A stretch of 64,000 nt of DNA from the NCBI RefSeq assembly GCF_007679035.1, contig NZ_VEFR01000005.1, forward strand, positions 1-64,000, read 5' to 3'. The notes beneath the pieces are model-generated. The model was not told the DNA's origin and did not search any database. It saw nothing but the letters and a program-made list of their open reading frames with translations. Positions 1-7,524 of the stretch are shown one piece after another. The first letter of the stretch is position 1. Every line of letters begins with the position of its first letter. The DNA is from Agrococcus jejuensis. Its GTDB lineage: Bacteria; Actinomycetota; Actinomycetes; Actinomycetales; Microbacteriaceae. The translations under genes were made by a program, and so were the position numbers.

Positions 1-84
1 GCAGGCTGCGAGGGAGAAGGCGAGAGCGCCTGCGGCGAGCACGCCCAGGGTGGTCTTGCCGAGAGTGCTGTTCATGATCTTCAT
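1..84 (-). CDS. N-terminus of a secreted lipoprotein (runs off the window)
   Basis: Only the first 28 codons are inside the window. The ATG at 84 is preceded by a GGAAGGA ribosome site. The peptide has two lysines near its start, a short hydrophobic core and ends in LAAC exactly at the window edge. That is a good lipobox, so the protein is probably lipidated at this cysteine and anchored outside the cell. The mature part is missing, so no function can be given; a solute-binding protein is one common possibility. Confidence 0.6.
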   Translation of the reverse strand, partial: MKIMNSTLGKTTLGVLAAGALAFSLAAC

Positions 85-198
85 GGCAGTTCCTTCCGTT
101 TCACGTGTTCGCGAATGTCGTGACCTGGGTTCGGTGCCCGAGCCTCGACGGATCGGATGGATCTCGTTCGTGACCGTTTCGTGACCTTCAGGGCCGCG

Positions 199-1587
199 TC
201 ACCACTGGGAGAAGACGATGTGCTGCATGAGCAGCGCGGTGCCCAGCTGCAGCGCGAACGCGGGGATGCGCAGCCACCTCGGCAGCAGCGCCGTGCCCAG
301 CAGCACCCACGGCACGAAGGGCAGCCAGATGCGCTCGACCTCCGCCTTGCTCATGCCCGAGAGGTCGGCGGCGAGCACCATCGCGACGCCGGCGACGGTC
401 AGCGTCACGAGCACGCCGAGCGCGCCGCCGTCGCGCAGCGACCGCAGTCGCGACAGCGAGAGCGCGACCGCCGCGCCGAAGACCGGACCGGCGCTGAAGC
501 CGAAGACCGCGAGGTTCGCCCACACCCAGTACGAATAGGGCCGGTCGCTGGCGATGCCCGCGTAGTAGCGCTCGACGAGCACCGGATACGCCTCCCACCA
601 GAGGAACCCGTTGGCGGCGAACGCGGCGACGACGGCGAGGGCCCCGCCGAGGGCCCACGGCAACGGCTTCCACGCCCGCGCGGCCACGAGCACGCCGACG
701 GCGAGGATGCCGAGCAGCAGGAGCCCGTACGACAGGAACACGCACCAGCCGTAGAGCAGGCCCGACGCGACGCCGAGCGCGGCGCGATGCCAGCGTCGCT
801 GCGTCGTCGCGGCGGCGGCGAGCAGCACCGTCGCCCATGCGGCGACGGCGGCGAAGAGCGCATCGCCGGACACCGCCATCCAGATCGCCGACGGGCCGGC
901 GACGAGGAACGGGGCGGCGAGGCGAGCGTGCCGCTCGGCGCCGAGGATGCGGAGCGTGAGCATGGCCGCTGCCGGGATGGAGGCGGCGAGCACCATGACG
1001 ACGATGCCCGCGGCGCCGCCGGAGCCCAGCCCGACGCGGTCGAGGAAGATGAACGTGAGCAGCGCCCCCGGAGGGTGGCCCGCGACGTGCACGACCCACT
1101 GCCCTGGGGAGTCCATGGGGATGCGGTCGACGAACTGGTGCAGCATCCTGCCGACGTCGTCGATGCGTCGCGCGGTCTGCAGGTACTCGATGTCGGCGTC
1201 CAGCACGTCGGCGATGCCGGCCCAGCCGTCGACGAGCGCGAGGGACAGCATCCACACGAAGGCGGCGACGCCGCTGACGACGAGGAGCCATCGCCACGAG
1301 AGCGTGCGCGCGACGCGCTCGCCGACGATGAGCAGCAGCACGGCCGTCGCGATCGCGTACGGCGTGCCTGGGCCGGTGCGCGGCATCCACGTGGCGTGCA
1401 GCGGCGGGTAGTTGCGCGACCGCACGTCCCAGTCGAGCTCCTTCGGCAGCACGTGCGCGAGGACCATGATCGTGATGACCACGGCGACGCCGACGAGCGT
1501 GAGCGTCACCGGGTGGCGCAGCGCCGCGGCGACGCGCGAGCGTCGACGCGTCGCGGTGCCGGCGGCTGCCGTCGGCTCCTCGCTCAC
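199..1587 (-). CDS. Polytopic membrane protein, GT-C glycosyltransferase-like
   Basis: 462 residues with about ten to twelve hydrophobic segments. After the first membrane segment (about residues 28-47) comes an extracytoplasmic loop with acidic DWD at 52-54, as GT-C glycosyltransferases have in their first loop, and there is a GHPPG motif at 170-174. GT-C enzymes use lipid-linked sugars on the outer face of the membrane; this role is inferred, not shown. The GTG start at 1587 overlaps the stop of the upstream epimerase gene (GTGA), so the two are probably translationally coupled. By length and order it resembles the membrane protein at the end of the M. tuberculosis Rv0535-Rv0541c group (from memory). 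Confidence 0.7.
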   Translation of the reverse strand: MSEEPTAAAGTATRRRSRVAAALRHPVTLTLVGVAVVITIMVLAHVLPKELDWDVRSRNYPPLHATWMPRTGPGTPYAIATAVLLLIVGERVARTLSWRWLLVVSGVAAFVWMLSLALVDGWAGIADVLDADIEYLQTARRIDDVGRMLHQFVDRIPMDSPGQWVVHVAGHPPGALLTFIFLDRVGLGSGGAAGIVVMVLAASIPAAAMLTLRILGAERHARLAAPFLVAGPSAIWMAVSGDALFAAVAAWATVLLAAAATTQRRWHRAALGVASGLLYGWCVFLSYGLLLLGILAVGVLVAARAWKPLPWALGGALAVVAAFAANGFLWWEAYPVLVERYYAGIASDRPYSYWVWANLAVFGFSAGPVFGAAVALSLSRLRSLRDGGALGVLVTLTVAGVAMVLAADLSGMSKAEVERIWLPFVPWVLLGTALLPRWLRIPAFALQLGTALLMQHIVFSQW

Positions 1588-2672
1588 GCCCCGACCTCGC
1601 TCGCCGGCGGGCGCTGCGGCGCATGCGCGAACTCCTGCATGCCCGCATCGAAGTCGATCGCCGCACGCCAGCCGAGCTCGTCCGCTGCTCGCTGCGACGA
1701 CGCGGTGACATGGCGCACGTCGCCGAGCCGGTACTCGCCGGTCACGATCGGAGCGGGGCCGCCGAACGCGTCGGCGAGGGCCGTCGCCATCTCGCCGATC
1801 GTGTGCACGACGCCGCTGCCGACGTTGAACGCGCGCGCCGAGCCCGCGGGGGCGTCGGCGGTCCAGTCCGCCGCCGCCAGGTTCGCGTCGGCGACGTCGC
1901 GCACGTGCACGAAGTCGCGCCGCTGCCGCCCGTCCTCGAAGACGCGCGGAGCCTCGCCGCGCTCGAGCGCGGAGCGGAAGAGGGATGCGACGCCCGCGTA
2001 CGGGGTGCCCATCGGCATGTGCGGGCCGTAGACGTTGTGGAAGCGCAGCAGCGCGGCCGTGCCGTCGCCGCCGCGCGCCCATGCGGCCGCGAGGTGCTCC
2101 TGCGCGAGCTTCGACGCGGCGTAGACGTTGCGCGGGTCGCTCGGCGCGGACTCGTCGACGAGCTCGGGCTCGACGGGCTCGCCGGTGCGCGGCGAGATCG
2201 GCTCGAAGCGCCCCGCCTCGAGGTCGACCGCGGCGCGCGGCGGCACCGCGAGGGGGCCCTCGGCATCGCGATACGCGCCCTCGCCGTAGACGACCATCGA
2301 CGACGCGAGCACGAGCCTGCGCACCTGCGCCTCGCGCATGGCCTGCAGCAGCACGGCCGTCGCGCCGACGTTGCTGGCGACGTAGTCGGCGGCGTCGCGG
2401 AAGTCGACGCCGAGCCCCACCTTCGCCGCGAGATGGCACACGACGTCGACGCCGTCGAGCGCGGCTGCGACGGCGCGCTCGCGCGCGACGTCGGCGACGA
2501 CGACCTCGAGCCCCTCCTGCTCCGGCACGCGCATGCCGCCGTCGCCGTGCACGTCGCGGCGCAGCGAGTCGAGCACGCGCACGCGCCAGCCGCGAGCGAG
2601 CGCGGCCTCGACGACATGCGATCCGATGAATCCGGCGCCGCCTGTGACGAGCAGCGTCGTGGGGGCGCTCAC
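1584..2672 (-). CDS. NAD-dependent epimerase/dehydratase (extended SDR, GalE-like)
   Basis: 362 residues. The Rossmann nucleotide-binding motif GGAGFIG is at 11-17, the catalytic serine lies in SSMVVYG near 125, and the catalytic YxxxK pair is Y185/K189. Extended SDR enzymes of this kind epimerise or dehydrate nucleotide sugars in the cytoplasm; the exact sugar cannot be read here. The GTG start at 2672 has AGGAGG six bases upstream and overlaps the stop of the phosphorylase gene by GTGA. The same pair, phosphorylase then GalE3-like epimerase, is adjacent in M. tuberculosis (Rv0535-Rv0536, from memory). It probably supplies a sugar to the glycosyltransferases nearby. Confidence 0.85.
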   Translation of the reverse strand: MSAPTTLLVTGGAGFIGSHVVEAALARGWRVRVLDSLRRDVHGDGGMRVPEQEGLEVVVADVARERAVAAALDGVDVVCHLAAKVGLGVDFRDAADYVASNVGATAVLLQAMREAQVRRLVLASSMVVYGEGAYRDAEGPLAVPPRAAVDLEAGRFEPISPRTGEPVEPELVDESAPSDPRNVYAASKLAQEHLAAAWARGGDGTAALLRFHNVYGPHMPMGTPYAGVASLFRSALERGEAPRVFEDGRQRRDFVHVRDVADANLAAADWTADAPAGSARAFNVGSGVVHTIGEMATALADAFGGPAPIVTGEYRLGDVRHVTASSQRAADELGWRAAIDFDAGMQEFAHAPQRPPASEVGA

Positions 2673-3532
2673 GCCGACCTCCTGGGCGTCAGGGCGAGCA
2701 CCGCGTCGACGTGCTCGCGCGCGATGCCCGACGAGAGCCCGAGGTCGTCGGGCACGGCGGCGACGATCGCGGCGATCGCGGCGACGATGCGCGGCTGCGC
2801 CGCCGCGAGGCGCTCGAAGACGCGCGAGGCGTCGACGGCGTCGTCGTCGACGGTCGCCGCCGCGACGCCGGCGTCGGTGTCGGTCACGAACGACAGGTTG
2901 ACGTAGCCGAGCCCGAGCTCGGCGGCGAGCGCCGACTCCGGGTACTGCGTCATGTTCACGATGTCGCCGCCGAGCGAGCGATACCACCGGGACTCCGCGC
3001 GCGTCGAGAACCGCGGTCCGTCGATGACGACGGTCGTGGCGGGGCTCTCGACCGACTCGCCGATGCCCGCGAGCGCGTCGCGTGCAGCGAGCACGAGCGA
3101 GGGCGTGAACGGGTCGGCGAAGGTCAGATGCTCGACGACGCCTGCACCGAAGTACGTGTCGCGGCGCTCGTCGCCTCCGCGGGATCTGGTCATGTCGATG
3201 AGCTGGTCGGGCACGACGAGGCTGCCGGGTGCGAGCTCCTCGCGGAGCCCGCCGACCGCGGTCGACGACACGATCGCGCGCACGCCCAGGTGCGCGAGCG
3301 CCCAGACGTTCGCCTTCGCGGGGATCTCGTGCGGGGCGACGGAGTGGCCCGCGCCGTGCCGTGCGAGGAATGCGACGGGCACGCCGTCGAGGTCGCCGAC
3401 CGTGATGGGTCCCGACGTCGCGCCGAACGGCGTCTCGACGACGATCTCCTCGCCCGCGCCGTCGGCCAGCAGCCGTTGGAGGCCGGAGCCGCCGATGACG
3501 CCGATCCTCGGCTCGATGCCCGTGCCTGCCAT
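2669..3532 (-). CDS. S-methyl-5'-thioadenosine / purine nucleoside phosphorylase
   Basis: 287 residues, normal for the MTAP/PNP family. It cleaves a thio- or purine nucleoside with phosphate to give the base and a sugar 1-phosphate. Visible motifs are the phosphate-binding GGSG (14-17), RHGAGH (58-63), HEIPAKANVWAL (68-79), GPRFSTRAE (172-180), NMTQYPE (193-199) and TDTDAG (217-222). The last two resemble the mycobacterial Rv0535 type rather than human MTAP. ATG 3532 is chosen because GAAGGTGAG sits just before it; an in-frame GTG at 3541 is possible. It heads the leftward arm of a conserved cluster that holds no other methionine-salvage gene, so its real nucleoside may be special. Confidence 0.88.
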   Translation of the reverse strand: MAGTGIEPRIGVIGGSGLQRLLADGAGEEIVVETPFGATSGPITVGDLDGVPVAFLARHGAGHSVAPHEIPAKANVWALAHLGVRAIVSSTAVGGLREELAPGSLVVPDQLIDMTRSRGGDERRDTYFGAGVVEHLTFADPFTPSLVLAARDALAGIGESVESPATTVVIDGPRFSTRAESRWYRSLGGDIVNMTQYPESALAAELGLGYVNLSFVTDTDAGVAAATVDDDAVDASRVFERLAAAQPRIVAAIAAIVAAVPDDLGLSSGIAREHVDAVLALTPRRSA

Positions 3533-3699
3533 GATGCTCACCTTCGTCGATCCTCGTGGGTCGTCGACGCCCAGTCTGCTGCCGCATGCGCCTGCGACCG
3601 GCGGGATGCGCCGCGCGTCGCACGCGGATGCGGCGGCGACGCGCCGATCCGATCGGCGTTCGCTGCGCTCGGCGCGATCCGATTGGGCCCGGCGCGACG

Positions 3700-3705
3700 G
3701 ATACT
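3700..3705 (+). promoter_or_regulatory. Candidate -10 box for a leaderless transcript
   Basis: GATACT ends five bases before the ATG at 3711 and there is no ribosome site. This spacing suits transcription starting at or next to the A of the start codon. The same layout recurs at nine other genes in this window. Confidence 0.4.
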
Positions 3706-3710
3706 GAGAC

Positions 3711-4403
3711 ATGCGCACCGTACGAGGACCGCGCCGCGTGCCCACGATGGTCACGCGGGTCCTCGAGTCGCGCTTCGCCTGGGCGCGAGCGGCGCTCGGC
3801 TCCCCGGCGCGCACGACCCGCACGGCCGTCGTCGTCGGCCGTCTGCTCGGCCTCGCCTTCGTCGTCTGCTTCGCCACGGGCATGTACAGCCACGCGCTGC
3901 AGGACCCGCTGCCGTGGATGGCGTTCCCCACGCGGCCGACGTGGATCTACCAGTGGACGCAGGGGCTGCACGTGATCTCCGGCACGGCCGCGATCCCGCT
4001 GCTGCTGGGCAAGCTGTGGGTCGTCTACCCGCGCCTGTTCTCGTGGCCGCCCGTCGACTCCCCGTTGCACGGCCTCGAGCGGCTGTCGATCGCGATGCTC
4101 GTGTCGAGCTCGATCGTGCAGGTCGCCATCGGATTCCTCAACACGCTCCAGTGGTACCCGTGGGAGTTCTCGTTCCGACGCGTGCACCTGGCGCTCGCCT
4201 GGGTGATCATCGGATCGCTCGCGGTGCACGTCGCCGCGAAGCTGCCGCAGATCGTCGAGCACTGGCGCCGCGACCGCGGCGAGTCGCCGCGGCCGACGCC
4301 GCGCATCGTGCGACGAGACGACGCCGCCGCGTCGGCGCCGGACGACCGGGTCGCCGCGGACGCATCCGCGACCGCGATCCCGAGAGCGCGAGACGACGCA
4401 TGA
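3711..4403 (+). CDS. Cytochrome b-like membrane protein
   Basis: 230 residues with four membrane helices (about 40-60, 85-105, 125-145 and 157-177) and a charged, alanine-rich cytoplasmic tail. Histidines H61, H87, H159 and H173 lie in or next to helices, as expected for haem ligands of a b-type cytochrome. The next gene, overlapping by ATGA, encodes an exported molybdopterin protein, so this protein probably passes electrons from the quinone pool to it, as MsrQ does for MsrP. It is not a clear MsrQ by sequence. The ATG at 3711 may be leaderless; M13 at 3747 is an alternative start. Confidence 0.7.
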   Translation: MRTVRGPRRVPTMVTRVLESRFAWARAALGSPARTTRTAVVVGRLLGLAFVVCFATGMYSHALQDPLPWMAFPTRPTWIYQWTQGLHVISGTAAIPLLLGKLWVVYPRLFSWPPVDSPLHGLERLSIAMLVSSSIVQVAIGFLNTLQWYPWEFSFRRVHLALAWVIIGSLAVHVAAKLPQIVEHWRRDRGESPRPTPRIVRRDDAAASAPDDRVAADASATAIPRARDDA

Positions 4404-5005
4404 CCGACGACCAGCGCAGCCGACGCCGCTTCCTCACCGGCGTGGGGTTCGCGACGCTCGCGGTCACCGCGGTCACCGCGGGCCAGACGATCGCACCGCT
4501 CGCGCCGTTCGCGGCGTTCGCGCCGCGTCGAGCGGGCGCCGGACCGCAGGGCGTGCCCATCAATCGCACCGCCGAGGAGGCGGGCGTGCTCGACCTCGCC
4601 ACGGCATCGACCTGGGCGCTCATCGTGCGCGGCGGCGGCTCGACCCTCTCGTTCACTCGCGACCAGCTGCTGGGTCGGGGGCAGACCGCCTCCCGGCTGC
4701 CCATCGCCTGCGTCGAGGGGTGGAGCACGACGGCGGACTGGCGCGGCGTGCGCCTGCTCGAGCTCGTCGCCGCGACAGGGCAGCCGCATCGCGGCGTGCG
4801 CATCACGAGCCTGCAGCCGGACGGCAACTACCGGGTGACCGAGATGGGGCCTGAGTTCGTCGACGACCCGACGACGCTCGTGGCGCTCGAGCTGAACGGC
4901 GAGGCGCTGTCGCTCGACCACGGCTACCCGGCGCGCATCATCGCCCCCGGTCGGCCAGGGGTGCTGCAGACCAAGTGGCTCGCACGGATCGACGTGCTGT
5001 CGTGA
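4400..5005 (+). CDS. Tat-exported molybdopterin-dependent oxidoreductase
   Basis: 201 residues. SRRRFLTG at 7-14 followed by a hydrophobic stretch is a twin-arginine signal, so the folded cofactor-bearing protein is exported. IACVEGWS around C104 is the molybdenum-ligand cysteine motif of the sulfite oxidase fold. At about 200 residues it holds only the Moco-binding domain and lacks the dimerisation domain of full sulfite oxidases, like small YedY relatives. ATG 4400 overlaps the stop of the cytochrome gene, which is probably its membrane electron partner. The substrate is unknown. Confidence 0.82.
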   Translation: MTDDQRSRRRFLTGVGFATLAVTAVTAGQTIAPLAPFAAFAPRRAGAGPQGVPINRTAEEAGVLDLATASTWALIVRGGGSTLSFTRDQLLGRGQTASRLPIACVEGWSTTADWRGVRLLELVAATGQPHRGVRITSLQPDGNYRVTEMGPEFVDDPTTLVALELNGEALSLDHGYPARIIAPGRPGVLQTKWLARIDVLS

Positions 5006-5451
5006 GGATCGCGCGCATCGCACTCGTGGCCGCCGGCGTCGGCGCGACCGCGTTCGGCGTCGTGCTGCTGCTCGTCACCCAGCGCTTCGACCAGCTGCTG
5101 TCGCTGGGCGCGTGGCTCGCGGGGGCGATCATCGTGCACGACGGCGTCCTCGCCCCGGCGACGACCCTCACGACCCGCGGGCTCGACCGCGTCGGTCGCG
5201 TGCTGCCCGAGCGCTCGCTCACGGTCATCCGCATGGCATGGGGCGTCGGCGCGTGCCTGACCCTGCTTGCCGTGCCGCTCGTGATCGCGCAGGCACGCGG
5301 AGCGAGGAACGACAGCGTGCTCGCCGGCGACTACGTGCGCGACCTGGTGCTGCTGTGGGCGGCGGTCGCCGCCGTCACGCTGCTCGCGGCCGCGATCGGG
5401 TTCGTGCGATCTCGACGAACGTCCGGCACTCCGCCGACCACTGGTCCCTGA
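5002..5451 (+). CDS. Four-helix membrane protein, unknown function
   Basis: 149 residues with hydrophobic segments near 5-25, 35-52, 75-95 and 115-135, and conserved-looking charged loops. The GTG at 5002 overlaps the stop of the molybdopterin gene (GTGA), so it is the third gene of that operon. Its last 77 bases overlap the 3' end of the methyltransferase gene on the opposite strand. I do not recognise the family; membrane anchoring of, or accessory function to, the Moco/cytochrome pair is only inferred from position. Confidence 0.65.
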   Translation: MRIARIALVAAGVGATAFGVVLLLVTQRFDQLLSLGAWLAGAIIVHDGVLAPATTLTTRGLDRVGRVLPERSLTVIRMAWGVGACLTLLAVPLVIAQARGARNDSVLAGDYVRDLVLLWAAVAAVTLLAAAIGFVRSRRTSGTPPTTGP

Positions 5452-6058
5452 CGATCAGCCCGGCGTCGCGCACCGCGGCGACGAGCGGGTCGCAGCCCAT
5501 CTCGGCCCACGGGAACGTCTCGCTCGCGCCACCGTGCTCGTCGACCAGCACGGCCTGGAAGCGCCTGCAGTGGCCGGCGACGGGATGCGCCTCGACGACG
5601 AGGGTGCCGTCGTCGTGCACGAGCTCGATCGCGCGTCGCACGAGGCTCGGCACGTCGCCACCGATGCCGACGTTGCCGTCGAGCAGCAGCGCCTGACCCC
5701 ACATGCCCTCGCCGGGCAGCGGGTCGAAGAGCGACGCCTGCAGCACGGGGAGCCCCTGGCTGCGCGCCAGCGCGACGGCCGAGGCCGACACGTCGATGCC
5801 GAGCGCGCGACGACCCAGGTCGATCGCGGCTCGGACCATGCGGCCGGGCCCGCAGCCGAGGTCGATGACGGGGCCCTCGCCGCGCTCGACGATCGCCAGG
5901 TCCACGTCGTCGGCCGACGCCGTGAAGCGCGCCACGTCGATGAGGCTCGTCACGCCGTCGCTCGCGCCGCCGACCTCGCGAAGGCGCAGCATCGCGGTGC
6001 TGCCGGAGGCCAGCGCGCGCTCGTACGGCGCCTGGCCACCTTCGCCGAAGTCGGTCAC
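5375..6058 (-). CDS. Class I SAM-dependent methyltransferase
   Basis: 227 residues. VIDLGCGPGRM is the SAM-binding motif I, followed by LGIDVSASAV (motif II, with the acidic ribose-binding residue) and a post-I region typical of the Rossmann-like class I fold. The methyl acceptor cannot be told. GTG 6058 has GAGGGAG upstream and overlaps the stop of the DUF2064 gene (GTGA), making it the third gene of the GT2-DUF2064-methyltransferase operon. In M. tuberculosis no equivalent is obvious to me in the related cluster. Confidence 0.8.
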   Translation of the reverse strand: MTDFGEGGQAPYERALASGSTAMLRLREVGGASDGVTSLIDVARFTASADDVDLAIVERGEGPVIDLGCGPGRMVRAAIDLGRRALGIDVSASAVALARSQGLPVLQASLFDPLPGEGMWGQALLLDGNVGIGGDVPSLVRRAIELVHDDGTLVVEAHPVAGHCRRFQAVLVDEHGGASETFPWAEMGCDPLVAAVRDAGLIVRDQWSAECRTFVEIARTRSRPRAA

Positions 6059-6774
6059 GAGCTCCCTCTCGTCGGACGCTCCTGGCGAGTCGTCCACGGC
6101 CGGGTCCCCGGTCGTGCGTCGCTGGGCGTGCCGATGGTTCGTTCCGTCGCGACCGGACGGATTGCCGCGGCCGCCGCGGCCGTGCGGCTCTCGGGGATGC
6201 GGGCGACGACCGCGGCGAGCGCCTCGGCGTCGTCGATGTCCCGCAGCGCCTCGAGGTCGCGCACGCCGAGCCCGGCGGCGACGAGCCGTGCCCGCTGCAC
6301 CTCGCCGGTGTCGTCCTCCGACATCGGCACGCCGCGGATGAGGTCGCCCCTGTGCGGGAGGTCGGCGAGCGCGAGGGTCCAGAAGCCGCCGTCGACGGCG
6401 GGGCCGAACCAGGCGTCGACGCCCTCCGGCCACGGCGCGAAGACGGGAGCGAGCATCGCGGCCTCGAGCTGCGGGGTGTCCATGCCGACGAGCACCGCGG
6501 GCCCATCGACTGCGTCGAAGATGGCTGCGAGCCGCTCGTCGAGCCCGCCGTCGACCTGCGGCACGACGTCGAAGCCGGCCGCGGAGGCCGGGGCGACCGT
6601 GCCGTCGAAGCACAGCACGCGCCGGCTCGCCGGCAGGGACGCGACGGCCGCGATCGTGTCGTCGAGGCTCGCGGCCGCGATCCGCGCAGCCTGCTCGAGC
6701 GTGTACGGCGGGTGCAGACGCGTCTTGACCTTGCCGGGGATGCACTCCTTCGCGAGCACGATGAGCGTCGTCAT
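6055..6774 (-). CDS. DUF2064 / TIGR04282-type glycosyltransferase
   Basis: 239 residues. PGKVKTRL at 13-20, GMDTP at 97-101 and GPAVDGG at 124-130 are the hallmark motifs of this nucleotide-sugar-transferase-like family (GT-A fold). Some members are linked to arsenosugar synthesis with a radical SAM partner; no such partner is present here. ATG 6774 overlaps the GT2 stop (ATGA), so the three genes are one unit. The order GT2 then DUF2064 also occurs in M. tuberculosis (Rv0539-Rv0540, from memory), in the same cluster as a nucleoside phosphorylase and an epimerase. Acceptor and donor are unknown. Confidence 0.82.
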   Translation of the reverse strand: MTTLIVLAKECIPGKVKTRLHPPYTLEQAARIAAASLDDTIAAVASLPASRRVLCFDGTVAPASAAGFDVVPQVDGGLDERLAAIFDAVDGPAVLVGMDTPQLEAAMLAPVFAPWPEGVDAWFGPAVDGGFWTLALADLPHRGDLIRGVPMSEDDTGEVQRARLVAAGLGVRDLEALRDIDDAEALAAVVARIPESRTAAAAAAIRPVATERTIGTPSDARPGTRPWTTRQERPTRGSS

Positions 6775-7448
6775 GCGCGCACCTCGCCGACGCGGGCGAT
6801 GACGCCGCGCATGTCGCGGATGGCCGTGATCGTGCCCCGCACGGTGCCGGTCACCTTGGATCGGCCGGTGCGCGGCAGGTAGCTCGCCTCGGTCTCCTCG
6901 ACCCTCCATCCCTCCTGCACGGCGCGCAGCAGCATCTCGAGCGGATACCCGCTGCGGCGATCCTGCAGGTCGAGCGACAGCAGCATGTCCCTCCTGGCGG
7001 CGCGCATGGGGCCGAGGTCGTGCACCGGCAGCCCCGTGGCGCGGCGGATGATGCGCGCGAGGGCCAGGTTGGCGATGCGCGCGTGCGTCGGCCACGCCGA
7101 GTACCGCACCGGGCGTCGACGGGCGAGCACCAGGTCGGCGCGGCCCTCGGCGACGGGACCGATGACGCGCGTCAGCTGCGCCGTGTCGAAGGACCCGTCG
7201 GCGTCGCAGACCGCGACGATGTCGGCCGTCGCCGCGAGGAGGCCCGCGTGCACGGCGGCGCCGAAGCCGCGGCGGGACTCATGCACGACGATGGCGCCGA
7301 GTCGCTCGGCGACCTCCGCCGATCCGTCGGTGGAGCCGTTGTCGACGACGATCGCCCGCACGCCAGGAGGCAGGGCGGCGAGCACCCCGGGGAGCGCCGT
7401 CGCCTCGTCGAGGCAGGGGAGGACGACCTCCGCGATGGGATGTTCCAT
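6771..7448 (-). CDS. Family 2 glycosyltransferase (polyprenyl-phosphate sugar synthase-like)
   Basis: 225 residues, the length of single-domain dolichyl/polyprenyl-phosphate mannose synthases. DNGSTDGS at 36-43 and DADG at 82-85 are the nucleotide- and metal-binding motifs of the GT-A fold, and no membrane helices follow. It may load a sugar onto polyprenyl phosphate in the cytoplasm, which the GT-C-like protein at 199-1587 could then use outside; this link is inferred. ATG 7448 is the first gene of the leftward operon. It lacks a strong ribosome site, and the start is chosen by fit to family length. Confidence 0.82.
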   Translation of the reverse strand: MEHPIAEVVLPCLDEATALPGVLAALPPGVRAIVVDNGSTDGSAEVAERLGAIVVHESRRGFGAAVHAGLLAATADIVAVCDADGSFDTAQLTRVIGPVAEGRADLVLARRRPVRYSAWPTHARIANLALARIIRRATGLPVHDLGPMRAARRDMLLSLDLQDRRSGYPLEMLLRAVQEGWRVEETEASYLPRTGRSKVTGTVRGTITAIRDMRGVIARVGEVRA

Positions 7449-7524
7449 CCTCGAACCATACGGAGCATCGGCGACGATGCACGCAGCGACGCGAAGGGGT
7501 TGCGCCGGTGGCCCCGGCGTCCGG

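Noticed and set aside
157..2031. Long plus-strand reading frame of 624 codons
   Set aside because: It is R/D/E/H-rich low-complexity translation antisense to the GT-C-like and epimerase genes, which have clear motifs; it is a high-GC shadow.
6055..6774. Arsenosugar pathway as the role of the DUF2064 gene
   Set aside because: No radical SAM ArsS-like or ArsM-like gene is nearby; the methyltransferase lacks ArsM-type cysteine motifs.
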